Source: Sporolactobacillus laevolacticus DSM 442 (lineage in GTDB: Bacteria; Bacillota; Bacilli; Bacillales; Sporolactobacillaceae). Taken from it: 64,000 bases of DNA. The first letter of the stretch is position 1, and each line of letters starts with the position of its first letter. The notes under the pieces are model-generated. The model made no database searches. It saw only the letters and a program-made list of their open reading frames with translations, and had not been told where the DNA came from. This document shows positions 8,436-16,643 of the stretch, in pieces. Position numbers and translations under genes: made by a program. Where the stretch lies: NCBI RefSeq assembly GCF_000497245.1, contig NZ_AWTC01000001.1, positions 180,234 through 244,233 on the forward strand, given 5' to 3'.

Positions 8436-9350
8436 TCAGTCATAAATATGCTCGCTGAGATAGCGTTCGCTAGAGTCTGGAAAAATGACAACGATATTCG
8501 TACCAGGCGCTGATTTTTCAGATTCGAGCAAAGCTGCGTGCAAAGCGGATCCGGAAGAACTGCCTATTAGCAAGCCTTCTTTCTCAGCAGCTTCTTTTAA
8601 CCGTCGGAAAGCGTCCTGATCGCTAATTGTATAAATTGCATCAAAATACTTGGTTTTCACAAAAGAAGGAATAAACTCCATTCCAATTCCTTCTGTTCTA
8701 TGCGATGCAGGTTTCCCGCCGTTCAATATTGATCCAACAGGTTCAACAACTACCGTTTTCACATTTGGATTTTTCTTCTTCAAATACTCAGCAGTACCTG
8801 TGAATGTCCCGCCGGTACCAGCACCAGCGACAAGAACATCCACCTTTCCATTCAGGTCTTCCCAAATCTCAGGACCTAAGGTTTCAAAATAGGCATTGGG
8901 ATTATCCGGATTTGCAAACTGGTTCGGGCAATAGCCGCCTTTGATCTCCCTCTCTAATTGTCGGGCTTTGGCGACTGCACCCGCCATGCCCTGATCAGTA
9001 GGCGTGTTCACAACCTGTGCACCCAATGCTCTCATCAGAATTTGTTTTTCCATACTGAATTTTTCAGGCACGCAGAAGATCACATGTATACCCTTACCTA
9101 CCGCAGCGAGCGCAAGGCCAATCCCGGTGTTACCGGCGGTCGGCTCAATCAGTGTGCCGCCGGGCTTCAATTTTCCAGATGCCATCGCTTGCCGGATCAG
9201 TTTTTCGCCCAACCGATCTTTGACACTTCCACCTGGATTAAAATACTCGCATTTTGCGTACACCTGCACACCCGCTGGAAGCGGAAACGCATGTAGCGCC
9301 ACGAGCGGCGTACGTCCAACTAATTCGTGGACGTTCTGATATAAAGTCAC
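8436..9350 (-). CDS. mccA: O-acetylserine-dependent cystathionine beta-synthase MccA
   Basis: A 304-residue PLP fold-type II enzyme of the cysteine synthase family. PLP-binding Lys44 is in GGSVKDRLGEK, the phosphate loop is TAGNTGIGLA and GSSSGSA lies near the C-terminus. In B. subtilis the orthologue makes cystathionine from homocysteine. The GTG start has GGGAG nine bases upstream. It sits between luxS and mccB, which argues for the transsulfuration role over plain O-acetylserine sulfhydrylase. Confidence 0.92.
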   Translation of the reverse strand: MTLYQNVHELVGRTPLVALHAFPLPAGVQVYAKCEYFNPGGSVKDRLGEKLIRQAMASGKLKPGGTLIEPTAGNTGIGLALAAVGKGIHVIFCVPEKFSMEKQILMRALGAQVVNTPTDQGMAGAVAKARQLEREIKGGYCPNQFANPDNPNAYFETLGPEIWEDLNGKVDVLVAGAGTGGTFTGTAEYLKKKNPNVKTVVVEPVGSILNGGKPASHRTEGIGMEFIPSFVKTKYFDAIYTISDQDAFRRLKEAAEKEGLLIGSSSGSALHAALLESEKSAPGTNIVVIFPDSSERYLSEHIYD

Positions 9351-9388
9351 AACCTTTCACTCCCTGTAATTCGGGCACAAGGTCTGGT

Positions 9389-9859
9389 TTATGCATAAAT
9401 CTCTTTCCACTCTGCCTTGTGCGCCAACATTTTTTCCGCAATTTTCTTTGCGCCGACAAGATCGTGGCTTGCCGCCCAGCCGCATTGGTAACAGTTTGCA
9501 GCTGGAACTTCAGTTGCGTTCAAGACATCGGTGAGCGTTAGTTCAAGAGCCTGAAGAATTGCATCATAACTGCTGTTATCGATGATCGACACATAGAAGC
9601 CTGTCTGGCAGCCCATCGGTCCGACATCGAATATATTATCAATATGATTACGAATATTTTCTGCCATTAAATGTTCAAGAGAATGTAGTGCGGGCATCTC
9701 CATATGCTCCTCATTCGGTTGGCAAAAACGAACATCATATTTATAAATTTCATCGCCGTGCGGCGCTTTCGTTACACCAACGAGGCGAACATACGGCGCT
9801 TTCACCTTTGTATGATCCAAATTAAAGCTTTCAACGTTCATCTTTCTGCGTTCTGTCAC
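9389..9859 (-). CDS. luxS: S-ribosylhomocysteine lyase LuxS
   Basis: A 156-residue LuxS that splits S-ribosylhomocysteine into homocysteine and DPD, the AI-2 precursor. Metal ligands are visible in HSLEH (His59, Glu62, His63) and in CYQCGW near 124-129; the catalytic Cys84 is in [10 protein letters not shown]. The GTG start immediately follows the mtnN stop codon, with GGAG 9 bases upstream; an ATG 18 bases later is an alternative. Its place between mtnN and mccA puts the enzyme next to those making its substrate and using its product. In B. subtilis luxS is unlinked. Confidence 0.95.
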   Translation of the reverse strand: MTERRKMNVESFNLDHTKVKAPYVRLVGVTKAPHGDEIYKYDVRFCQPNEEHMEMPALHSLEHLMAENIRNHIDNIFDVGPMGCQTGFYVSIIDNSSYDAILQALELTLTDVLNATEVPAANCYQCGWAASHDLVGAKKIAEKMLAHKAEWKEIYA

Positions 9860-10558
9860 TTAAGCCATCTCCTTTATGAGTGAAAGAATAAATTCAGCTG
9901 AGTGCTTGGCTGCTGTTGGTAAGAATTGATCAAACGAAATATTGGATTCTTTCCCAGCAATGTCTGATAGTGATCGGACAATTAGGAATGGCACGCCAAA
10001 TTGATGGCACACTTGTGCAATCGCAGCTGCCTCCATTTCAACAGCTTTTATCTCTGGAAAGGTATCCTTCAATCCTTGGATACGCTTTGCATCCGCCATG
10101 AACGAATCGCCGGTTCCAATCCACCCATCGACAATCTGATGTCCTGTTAATACGGCTTTTGCGGCTTCTACAGCCTCCTTTGCCAACTTTTGATCCGGCA
10201 GGAAAGCTGGCGGCATGCCCGGAATCTGTCCCGGAACGTAGCCAAATGCAGTTGCATCTGCATCATGATGAACGACCGCCGATGAGATCACTACATCGCC
10301 AATATTTAATGATGGATCAGTTCCTCCCGCTGATCCGGTGTTAATCACAAATTCCGGGTGGAAGTGATCAATTAATAGTGTTGTCCCGATTGCCGCACTT
10401 ACTTTACCGATGCCGGACTGCAACAACACAACGGCTGCACCTTGAAGTTCTCCTGTATAGAAACGGCAGCCGGCAATTTCACTTTCTTCGACTCCGGTCA
10501 TTTGTTTCCTGAGCAAATCAACTTCTTCTTCCATTGCTCCGATAATTCCTAATGTCAC
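9860..10558 (-). CDS. mtnN: 5'-methylthioadenosine/S-adenosylhomocysteine nucleosidase
   Basis: A 232-residue nucleosidase removing adenine from methylthioadenosine and S-adenosylhomocysteine. IGAMEEEV at the N-terminus holds the catalytic Glu, VINTGSAGG forms the phosphate-side loop, EMEAAAIA binds ribose and RSLSDIAG contains the catalytic Asp. I use the GTG at 10558, preceded by AGGAGG 8 bases upstream. The longer frame to 10612 adds a non-homologous extension that overlaps yrrT. Confidence 0.94.
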   Translation of the reverse strand: MTLGIIGAMEEEVDLLRKQMTGVEESEIAGCRFYTGELQGAAVVLLQSGIGKVSAAIGTTLLIDHFHPEFVINTGSAGGTDPSLNIGDVVISSAVVHHDADATAFGYVPGQIPGMPPAFLPDQKLAKEAVEAAKAVLTGHQIVDGWIGTGDSFMADAKRIQGLKDTFPEIKAVEMEAAAIAQVCHQFGVPFLIVRSLSDIAGKESNISFDQFLPTAAKHSAEFILSLIKEMA

Positions 10559-10584
10559 AACTTCTTCCTCCTGAAACGCATCGT

Positions 10585-11223
10585 TCAATTTTTTTCGGCA
10601 ACAATCAGCCAAGCAAATCGGTTCATCTGCTTAAAATACGGCACAAAGTGATGTTTGCGGAAGGCCGTATAAAGCGTCTGACGAATTGGGTAATACTCCG
10701 TGCGAAGGTCTTTCAGCAAATGAGAGTAGCCATGCACTTTCGCCCAACGATGCACCTTTTTCTTTTCGATTTCACTGTCAAATAGTGTATCCGCAAAAAC
10801 TATTCTACCATTAATCGGAAGAAGGCGGCCATAATTCTCAATCGCCTGTTCTTTTTCTTCATCGGTTAGATGGTGGAACGCGAAGGAGCTGACGATCGAA
10901 TCGATTTGATGATCCGGCAGCGGAAAATCGAGAAAATCTCCGTCATACAATTGAAGTTCCGGAATTTTCACTTTTGCTTTCAGTCGCATTTTTTCCGACG
11001 GTTCAATACCGATCACATTCAGTCCTTGCTTCACTAATTCTTTTGTCAAATTACCTGTCCCCACGCCAAATTCGAGTACCTCGCCTTTCGCGTGGCTCGC
11101 TACTGTCTGAAGAATATATTTATAGTCTCTGAAGACCTCCTGGTACTCCAAGTCGCTTCCAGAAACAGATTGGTCATAAACGTCTGCCCACTTTTCAAAA
11201 GTGTCAATAAATTCCCGTCCCAT
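10585..11223 (-). CDS. yrrT: class I SAM-dependent methyltransferase YrrT
   Basis: A 212-residue Rossmann-fold methyltransferase. SAM motif I is VLEFGVGTGNLT, motif II holds the acidic residue in VIGIEPSE, and SSFAFHHLTDEEK follows. It is the first gene of the operon and the B. subtilis orthologue occupies the same position before mtnN; its substrate is not established. A GGGAGG site lies upstream of the ATG. The upstream 60 bases contain a possible CymR-type palindrome. Confidence 0.88.
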   Translation of the reverse strand: MGREFIDTFEKWADVYDQSVSGSDLEYQEVFRDYKYILQTVASHAKGEVLEFGVGTGNLTKELVKQGLNVIGIEPSEKMRLKAKVKIPELQLYDGDFLDFPLPDHQIDSIVSSFAFHHLTDEEKEQAIENYGRLLPINGRIVFADTLFDSEIEKKKVHRWAKVHGYSHLLKDLRTEYYPIRQTLYTAFRKHHFVPYFKQMNRFAWLIVAEKN

Positions 11224-11256
11224 ACGTTTTTCCTCCCATACCGTTTTAATAACCTT

Positions 11257-11284
11257 AAATTCATATAATATTAGTATGGAATAG
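11257..11284 (-). promoter_or_regulatory. candidate CymR operator/promoter of the yrrT operon
   Basis: On the minus strand an AT-rich sequence is flanked by ATTC (complement of 11279-11282) and GAAT (complement of 11259-11262), forming an imperfect palindrome that overlaps a TAATAT/TATTAT -10-like stretch. The yrrT operon is a CymR target in B. subtilis and cymR is in this window. The exact match to the CymR consensus is unverified. Confidence 0.35.
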
Positions 11285-11494
11285 TGGCTTTAATGTCACT
11301 AAATTTATCACACATCCTTTTAATAATCAATAGATAACCTTTGGCTAAAGCAGTCCACTGAGGAAAACGATTGCATCTTTTCACTCACGAAAACCTTGCT
11401 CCATCGCGAGCGATCTTGTTTTGGAAAGATTCGCCGTGATGGGCGTCCATCTATTAATGTATTGCTTCATCTCAATTGACATGTCGTCTAAATG

Positions 11495-11517
11495 AAAAAA
11501 AGCCGCCCAAGGCGACT
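11495..11517 (-). terminator. intrinsic terminator after yrrS
   Basis: On the minus strand AGTCGCC pairs with GGCGGCT (one G-T pair) around a TTG loop, followed by a run of seven T. It starts 26 bases beyond the yrrS stop codon. Confidence 0.85.
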
Positions 11518-11542
11518 CATTTCCTCATAGACTTCATTGACT

Positions 11543-12103
11543 TTAAGGATTTTTTACGTTATCCGCTTGCCAGTGTCCATCTTTATAAATTAAATGAACA
11601 ACATAGATCGCACTTTGATTGTTTTTTGGTGAGACACGCGCTAGTGAGCTGTTTGGCGATCCGCCGTTTCCGAGCCAGCGAATAGTCATATTTGCTTCGT
11701 CAATACCTGTCGCTTGGGCAATCGCGTGCACCTGCGCGTTCCAATCTTCAGATCCCATCTCATAAGATGCCTGGTGATTCTGATCTGACTCTTGAGAGTC
11801 TGAACTCGACGTATCTGAGCTGCTCTCGTTGTCATTCGATGCCTGACTCGTTCCGGAATCCGATGATGATTGATCCGATGACTTGCTCTCTTTCGACTGA
11901 CCGCTTGTGCTTGAAGCTGCATGTGACTGCGACGCCGTTTTATTTGATGATGGCGATGTATTGAAAACGGAAATGAGAATGATACAACCCACTGCAAGAA
12001 TTAACAGTGAGACAATGCCAATCGTCCAGCTCAGCATACGGTCCGCCTTGCTCTTCCGTTGCTCGACGCGAGACGAATAGCCACTCCCTCTCTGGTTTCT
12101 CAT
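11543..12103 (-). CDS. yrrS: YrrS family DUF1510 membrane-anchored protein
   Basis: A 186-residue protein with a short basic N-terminus, one transmembrane segment (about residues 23-47), a long Ser/Asp/Gln-rich low-complexity stretch (about 50-115) and a folded C-terminal DUF1510 region ending in IYVVHLIYKDGHWQAD. B. subtilis yrrS lies beside the penicillin-binding protein gene pbpI; here no pbpI is found between greA and yrrS. Function is unknown, presumably at the cell surface. The start has a GGAGGAT-type ribosome site. Confidence 0.82.
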   Translation of the reverse strand: MRNQRGSGYSSRVEQRKSKADRMLSWTIGIVSLLILAVGCIILISVFNTSPSSNKTASQSHAASSTSGQSKESKSSDQSSSDSGTSQASNDNESSSDTSSSDSQESDQNHQASYEMGSEDWNAQVHAIAQATGIDEANMTIRWLGNGGSPNSSLARVSPKNNQSAIYVVHLIYKDGHWQADNVKNP

Positions 12104-12461
12104 TGGACATCCTCCTTTTTGACAAACAACAATAAGTTCAGATTTATGGCAAATGGCAAAATAAAGGCCACTTTAGACTTTAATAACCTTGAAAACCTAT
12201 TTCTTCCAGGCAGGTTTAATCAGAGCTGATTTGCCAAAACCTATACATACTCAAATAAATGGTTCGCAGCAATGAAGCACATCATGGCTGTCCACTATAA
12301 ACCTGTCTCATATAATCACTGATAAACCTATGCATATTCAAGCGGACTATTCCTATAAAAACAGCGCAAAACTGCTTGGATCAACGATGCCCGTACAGAT
12401 TTTGCGCAGTGTTGGTATTCATCAGGAAAAGATAATCAGCGGCAAAGCCAAGGCCAAATAT
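12104..12461. other. greA-yrrS intergenic region
   Basis: About 360 bases where B. subtilis carries pbpI. It contains the greA terminator (12361-12412) and two 18-bp direct repeats with two mismatches (12237-12254 and 12324-12341). No coding remnant of a penicillin-binding protein is apparent by eye. Confidence 0.5.
12361..12412 (-). terminator. intrinsic terminator after greA
   Basis: On the minus strand ACTGCGCAAAAT and ATTTTGCGC-like arms (GCGCAAAA against TTTTGCGC, extended by CTG/CAG) form a long stem with a loop of about 20 bases, followed by TTTTTAT. Confidence 0.75.
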
Positions 12462-12932
12462 TTATTCAACCTTTAAGATTTTGACGCGGATGTCACCGCC
12501 AGGCGTGCTGACACTGACTTCTTCACCAACTGATAACCCAATCAGACCTTTTGCCATTGGTGAATCATTTGAAATCTTTCCCTTAAACGGATCGGATTCT
12601 GCACTGCCGACAATCTGATATGTTTCTTCTTCGCCATCCGGCAATTCTTTAAAAGTGACTGATTTACCAATTTTAACGACATCTGTGGTTTCATCGTCTT
12701 CAATAATTACAGAATTGCGGATCATAAGCTCCAGCTGCTGGATGCGTGCTTCAACAAATGCCTGTTCATCCTTGGCTGCGTCATATTCTGAGTTTTCGGA
12801 GAGGTCACCAAATCCACGAGCGATCTTTATTCTCTCAACAACTTCTTTTCGTTTTTCTGTTTTCAAATATTCTAATTCATGTTCGAGTTTTGCTTTTCCT
12901 TCGGCTGTCATATAGTGAAGTTTTTCTGCCAT
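12462..12932 (-). CDS. greA: transcription elongation factor GreA
   Basis: A 156-residue GreA, which enters the RNA polymerase secondary channel and stimulates cleavage of backtracked RNA. The N-terminal coiled-coil (about residues 10-75) carries the acidic tip with [16 protein letters not shown], including the conserved Asp and Glu. The C-terminal FKBP-like domain ends with [15 protein letters not shown]. Length is standard. It follows udk by 64 bases and ends in a strong terminator. Confidence 0.97.
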   Translation of the reverse strand: MAEKLHYMTAEGKAKLEHELEYLKTEKRKEVVERIKIARGFGDLSENSEYDAAKDEQAFVEARIQQLELMIRNSVIIEDDETTDVVKIGKSVTFKELPDGEEETYQIVGSAESDPFKGKISNDSPMAKGLIGLSVGEEVSVSTPGGDIRVKILKVE

Positions 12933-12996
12933 TGTGTGCCACTCTCCTGACTAAATTTATCGTAAACTGTTTTTTTTGCATTGCGAATGTCATTCA

Positions 12997-13641
12997 TTAT
13001 AAAACCTGACTGTCCTTGCCTTCTAGAACCGTTCGGATTTTCGTCGCCATCAGATCAATCGCCACGGAATTTTTCCCGCCTTCAGGAATAATAATATCCG
13101 CATAGCGTTTTGTCGGCTCGACAAATTGAAGATGCATCGGCCGAACGGCTGTCAGATACTGGTTGATCACCGATTCAACGCTCCTGCCCCGTTCCTCAGT
13201 ATCACGAAGCAGGCGGCGAATGATGCGAAGATCAGAATCTGTGTCAACGAAAACCTTGATATCCATCAGATTGCGAAGGCGCTCATCTTCAAGAATCAGA
13301 ATACCTTCCAAAATGATTACATCTTTTGGTTCGACGGGTACAATTTTAGCAGATCTTGTATGTACTGTATAGTCATACACTGGTTTTTTTATGGGATGGA
13401 ACTGAAGCAGTTCCTGAATATGGGAAATTAACAAGTCTGTGTCAAATGCAAGTGGATGATCATAATTCGTCAACAGACGCTCCTCAAAGGGTTTGTCATC
13501 TTGAGCCTTATAGTAAGCATCCTGCTGGATAACAGTAATAGATTTATCAGAAAAACTCCGATAAATTTCCCGAGTAACGGTTGTTTTTCCGGATCCAGAA
13601 CCTCCAGCAACCCCAATGACAATTGGCTTGCTCCTTTTCAT
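12997..13641 (-). CDS. udk: uridine kinase
   Basis: A 214-residue kinase that phosphorylates uridine and cytidine. The P-loop [13 protein letters not shown] is at residues 10-22, QQDAYYK follows, and [11 protein letters not shown] and [16 protein letters not shown] supply Walker B and lid residues. It begins one base after the trmR stop codon. In B. subtilis the same operon has the U32 peptidase-like genes yrrN and yrrO between these two genes; they are absent here. Confidence 0.96.
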   Translation of the reverse strand: MKRSKPIVIGVAGGSGSGKTTVTREIYRSFSDKSITVIQQDAYYKAQDDKPFEERLLTNYDHPLAFDTDLLISHIQELLQFHPIKKPVYDYTVHTRSAKIVPVEPKDVIILEGILILEDERLRNLMDIKVFVDTDSDLRIIRRLLRDTEERGRSVESVINQYLTAVRPMHLQFVEPTKRYADIIIPEGGKNSVAIDLMATKIRTVLEGKDSQVL

Positions 13642-13642
13642 A

Positions 13643-14347
13643 TTAACAATTCCCCCCGCATGCAGTATATTCCTTTTTTGTGCTCACAGCCATTCCGTCC
13701 CCAACCGTCAGAAAAATCGTATCGAAATCTTTCTGTTCAGCAAGAAAATGATTGTACTCATCAACCTTCTTAACGAGTCGGTTCAGCTGTTTCTTTTTCA
13801 CACCCTCAATATTACAGACTAATCCATGAAAAAAGACATTATCAGTTACGATAATTCCTTTTTCCGCAAGAACATCGGTACATTTCTGAAATAAGTGTTC
13901 ATATTGTGCCTTTGCGGCATCGATTAAAATTAGATCATAAGGTGCAGAATCCTGAACCTCCTGAAGATCTTCAGTTGCGTCTCCTTCCACAATGTGGATC
14001 ACACTTTGAAGATTAAGCATTTTAATATTGTTCGCAGCTTCCTCAATCATCGCTTGGTCACGTTCGACCGTGATAATTTTTGCTTCTTTTCCTGCTGCAA
14101 GAGCCATTCTAATCGAGGAGTATCCAATTGCCGTGCCCAACTCAAGGATTTTTCGAGCTCCCGTCCAGCGGATGATTTGCTGCAGAAAAGCCATCGCTGA
14201 AGGTTGCATGATGGGAATATAGATATCCGCTGCTTTTTGTTCCATCTGCCGGAGCAGCTCGTTTTCAGAGCTGGTAAAAGCAGCGGCATATGCCGACAGC
14301 TCTTTAAAATCGACCAACGTTCTCTTCCTTTCTGTAAATCCAAGCAT
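13643..14347 (-). CDS. trmR: O-methyltransferase YrrM/TrmR (tRNA 5-hydroxyuridine methyltransferase)
   Basis: A 234-residue SAM-dependent O-methyltransferase. Motif I is [16 protein letters not shown] near residues 77-92, followed by [11 protein letters not shown] and [12 protein letters not shown], and DNVFFHG is near 165-171. In B. subtilis TrmR methylates 5-hydroxyuridine at position 34 of tRNAs to 5-methoxyuridine. The ATG at 14347 has only a weak ribosome site; an in-frame TTG at 14317 has AAGGAAG six bases upstream and may be the real start. It lies between mltG and udk. Confidence 0.9.
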   Translation of the reverse strand: MLGFTERKRTLVDFKELSAYAAAFTSSENELLRQMEQKAADIYIPIMQPSAMAFLQQIIRWTGARKILELGTAIGYSSIRMALAAGKEAKIITVERDQAMIEEAANNIKMLNLQSVIHIVEGDATEDLQEVQDSAPYDLILIDAAKAQYEHLFQKCTDVLAEKGIIVTDNVFFHGLVCNIEGVKKKQLNRLVKKVDEYNHFLAEQKDFDTIFLTVGDGMAVSTKKEYTACGGNC

Positions 14348-14364
14348 TTTAGTTAGCCTGCTTA

Positions 14365-15453
14365 TTACTTTTCAGCCCATTCATGTCGATACTTAGCAAC
14401 AATTTTCTGATGATCTGTGTATGTTTTTGAATAATAGACTTTTCCATTAGGCCGTGCGTAAAAAAAGAGATTGTTTGATTTGACCGGGTTCAAAACTGCC
14501 TGGATTGCATTCTGTGCCGGCGCTCCGATGGGTCCCACAGTCAAACCTGAACGTGTATAGGTGTTATACGGTGTATCGGTTCGTAAATCTTTTTGTGTAT
14601 AATCACGGATTCTTCTTTGCAGGCCGTAAGCCACTGAAGGATCAGTCTGTAGTCTCATATTTAATTTTAGGCGGTTAAAAAAAACACCGGCTATTTTCTG
14701 ACGATTTCTGCTATCTGGCGCTTCCTGCTCGATCAAGGAGGCAAGGGTTAGAATTTTGTGCACCGACCCGAGTGAACTTGCATCAATTTCCGATGAATCG
14801 TTCGCAATCGTTTCTTTCGTCTGATCAAGCATCTGATCAACCATTCGGTCAATCGTCAGCGGATTTTTTTTATCTGCCTTAAACCGATAAATACCAGGGG
14901 CAAGATAGCCCTCTAAAGGATACTTGATCCCCCTCGTGAAAATTTCATTAGTCAGAAACGGATATTTTTTCATATAATGGGCCTTGATGTACGCATGATT
15001 ACTTAATTTCTGGAGAATATCTTTTTCATCCAGCTTTGATACTTCAGCCATTTGCTGGGCAATTTCACTGACCCACATACCTTGGCGAACATCCACAACT
15101 AGAATAAGTTCATGATGTGCCCCTTTTTTCAGATCATTGATCAGCATGCCGACAGACATAGTTCGGTTGAACACGTAGGTACCTGAACGATAGGTATTCA
15201 GATGGTTCCATCTCGCGTAAAACTCAAAAGCCCAGGCTTTCCGGACCAGGCCTTTTTTCTCAAGAATATGGCTAATATCGCGAACCGATGCCCCGGGTGG
15301 GACAGTAACCGTAATTGTGCGATGGCTGCCTTTATCAACCGGTGTCAGCAAGCTGGCATAATATCGATTAAACCCCCAGGCTGAACCTGCGATTATTCCA
15401 ATCAGCAGGATTGTGATAATGGCAAACAATCGCCAGTGTTTTTTGATAAACAT
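14365..15453 (-). CDS. mltG: endolytic murein transglycosylase MltG
   Basis: A 362-residue membrane-anchored lytic transglycosylase that cuts nascent glycan strands. It has a short basic tail, one transmembrane helix (about residues 9-29), a LysM-like subdomain (TVTVPPGASVRDISHILEKKG) and the YceG catalytic domain. The catalytic Glu is in LASLIEQEAP near residue 237, and LQTDPSVAYG and SGLTVGPIGAPA follow. It stands before trmR as yrrL does in B. subtilis. GGGAG lies about 12 bases upstream of the ATG. Confidence 0.94.
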   Translation of the reverse strand: MFIKKHWRLFAIITILLIGIIAGSAWGFNRYYASLLTPVDKGSHRTITVTVPPGASVRDISHILEKKGLVRKAWAFEFYARWNHLNTYRSGTYVFNRTMSVGMLINDLKKGAHHELILVVDVRQGMWVSEIAQQMAEVSKLDEKDILQKLSNHAYIKAHYMKKYPFLTNEIFTRGIKYPLEGYLAPGIYRFKADKKNPLTIDRMVDQMLDQTKETIANDSSEIDASSLGSVHKILTLASLIEQEAPDSRNRQKIAGVFFNRLKLNMRLQTDPSVAYGLQRRIRDYTQKDLRTDTPYNTYTRSGLTVGPIGAPAQNAIQAVLNPVKSNNLFFYARPNGKVYYSKTYTDHQKIVAKYRHEWAEK

Positions 15454-15565
15454 GAAAATGAGCCGCTCCCTTCAAAGAGTACCTCACCCATTATACACTA
15501 AAAAATATCCATTTTTTTCACAAATCGACACGTTTTGCCCAGTTTTCATTAACTAATTGGGCAAT

Positions 15566-15589
15566 GAAAAAGCCCCGTCTCATGGGGCT
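15566..15589 (-). terminator. intrinsic terminator after yrzB
   Basis: AGCCCC and GGGGCT form the stem, and on the minus strand TTTTTC follows. It lies 4 bases after the yrzB stop codon and closes the alaS-yrzL-ruvX-yrzB unit. Confidence 0.85.
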
Positions 15590-15592
15590 GAA

Positions 15593-15913
15593 TCATTCTT
15601 CAACTTCATCGCTGAATGTGTTGATCATTTCTTCGACAATATCCCATTCCTCGTCTGTTTCAATTGGGAACAGCTTGAAGTCATCGTCATTTCCTTCATA
15701 TCTGAAAGCAAATACTTCCTGCTCTTCATCTTCTTCTGCTTCTTGTTCCGCAGGCACAACGACAACATAAGATTTGTCTGTTTCTGGAACATCGAAATAG
15801 AACAAGACATCAAAGAGATTTTCATCACCATTTTCTTCCGGGATTACAATGCGTTCTTTTTCCTCAGAATCAGGTAAAAAGATCGGATAATGATTGTGTT
15901 CGTGTTCACTCAT
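15593..15913 (-). CDS. yrzB: DUF1292 family protein YrzB
   Basis: A 106-residue, strongly acidic protein of the DUF1292 family, starting [15 protein letters not shown]. The start ATG at 15913 overlaps the ruvX stop by 8 bases with GGAG about 10 bases upstream; a longer frame to 16012 lies entirely within ruvX and is not credible. Family pattern visible: EENLFDVLFYF-type strand and DEEWDIVEEMI near the C-terminus. Function is unknown. The yrzL-ruvX-yrzB order is conserved in Bacillales. Confidence 0.9.
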   Translation of the reverse strand: MSEHEHNHYPIFLPDSEEKERIVIPEENGDENLFDVLFYFDVPETDKSYVVVVPAEQEAEEDEEQEVFAFRYEGNDDDFKLFPIETDEEWDIVEEMINTFSDEVEE

Positions 15914-16343
15914 CGTTTTTTGACTCCATTCTTTTTTTATCAAGATAGCTTTGCAGTATGAGTACTGCAGCTTCTTTATCAATGACTTGCTTCCGTTTTT
16001 TGCGGCTGACATCGGCGGCGATCAGAATACGTTCCGCGGCCATTGTCGTGAGCCGCTCATCCCAAAGTTCAACCGGTATTTTGAATTTGCGGCGTACACT
16101 CTTTGCGAAGGACCGAGATGCAAGTGCGCGTTCGGATTCTGTTCCGATTAAATCTCGCGGAAGACCGACAACCACCGATTCGACGCCATATTCTTGAATT
16201 AATTCGCCAATTCGGTCAAAAAGCAGATTCTTCTTATGTTCGACATAATGCACCGTTTCAATACCTTGAGCCGTCCAGCCAAGTGGATCGCTGATCGCAA
16301 CACCAACGGTCACGGTACCAAAATCCAATCCCATAATTCTCAT
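15906..16343 (-). CDS. ruvX: Holliday junction resolvase-like / pre-16S rRNA nuclease RuvX (YqgF)
   Basis: A 145-residue RNase H-fold nuclease of the YqgF/RuvX family, linked to 16S rRNA 5' maturation in E. coli. [19 protein letters not shown] contains the first catalytic Asp (Asp7), VVGLPRDL is the second strand and [11 protein letters not shown] supplies the later acidic residues; [14 protein letters not shown] ends the domain. The start overlaps the yrzL stop by 4 bases. Confidence 0.94.
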   Translation of the reverse strand: MRIMGLDFGTVTVGVAISDPLGWTAQGIETVHYVEHKKNLLFDRIGELIQEYGVESVVVGLPRDLIGTESERALASRSFAKSVRRKFKIPVELWDERLTTMAAERILIAADVSRKKRKQVIDKEAAVLILQSYLDKKRMESKNDE

Positions 16344-16597
16344 TCTTTATCCCATTTCTGTTTGAGGTATGCAGTGACAAGTTCTTCAATGATTTCATCA
16401 CGCTCTAACCTGCGGATTAATTTTCTTGCATCTTTATGTCTCGGGATATAAGCCGGATCACCTGACAATAGATAACCAACGATCTGGTTGATCGGATTGT
16501 ACCCTTTCTCATCAAGCGCGTCATAGACCTGAAACAGCACTTCGCGTGGATTATGATCCCCTTGATCGCCAAAATTGAATTTCATCGTCTTATCCAT
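16340..16597 (-). CDS. yrzL: IreB family regulatory phosphoprotein YrzL
   Basis: An 85-residue DUF965/IreB protein: MDKTMKFNF at the N-terminus and the strongly conserved [21 protein letters not shown] stretch. In enterococci IreB is a substrate of the Ser/Thr kinase IreK, phosphorylated on N-terminal threonines; Thr4 is present here. I start at 16597, where GGGGG lies 9 bases upstream; the frame can extend to 16666 without homology. The gene follows alaS and overlaps ruvX by 4 bases. Confidence 0.94.
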   Translation of the reverse strand: MDKTMKFNFGDQGDHNPREVLFQVYDALDEKGYNPINQIVGYLLSGDPAYIPRHKDARKLIRRLERDEIIEELVTAYLKQKWDKE

Positions 16598-16643
16598 AAT
16601 CCTCATCCCCCAGAAGGAATTCTGAATTGCTTGTCGCTCAGAA

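Larger units (their letters stand above)
11224..11542. other. yrrT upstream region
   Basis: About 320 bases between yrrS and yrrT. It holds the yrrS terminator (11495-11517) and an AT-rich promoter-like stretch next to yrrT. The middle (about 11300-11480) shows no gene, repeat or recognisable site. Confidence 0.5.
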
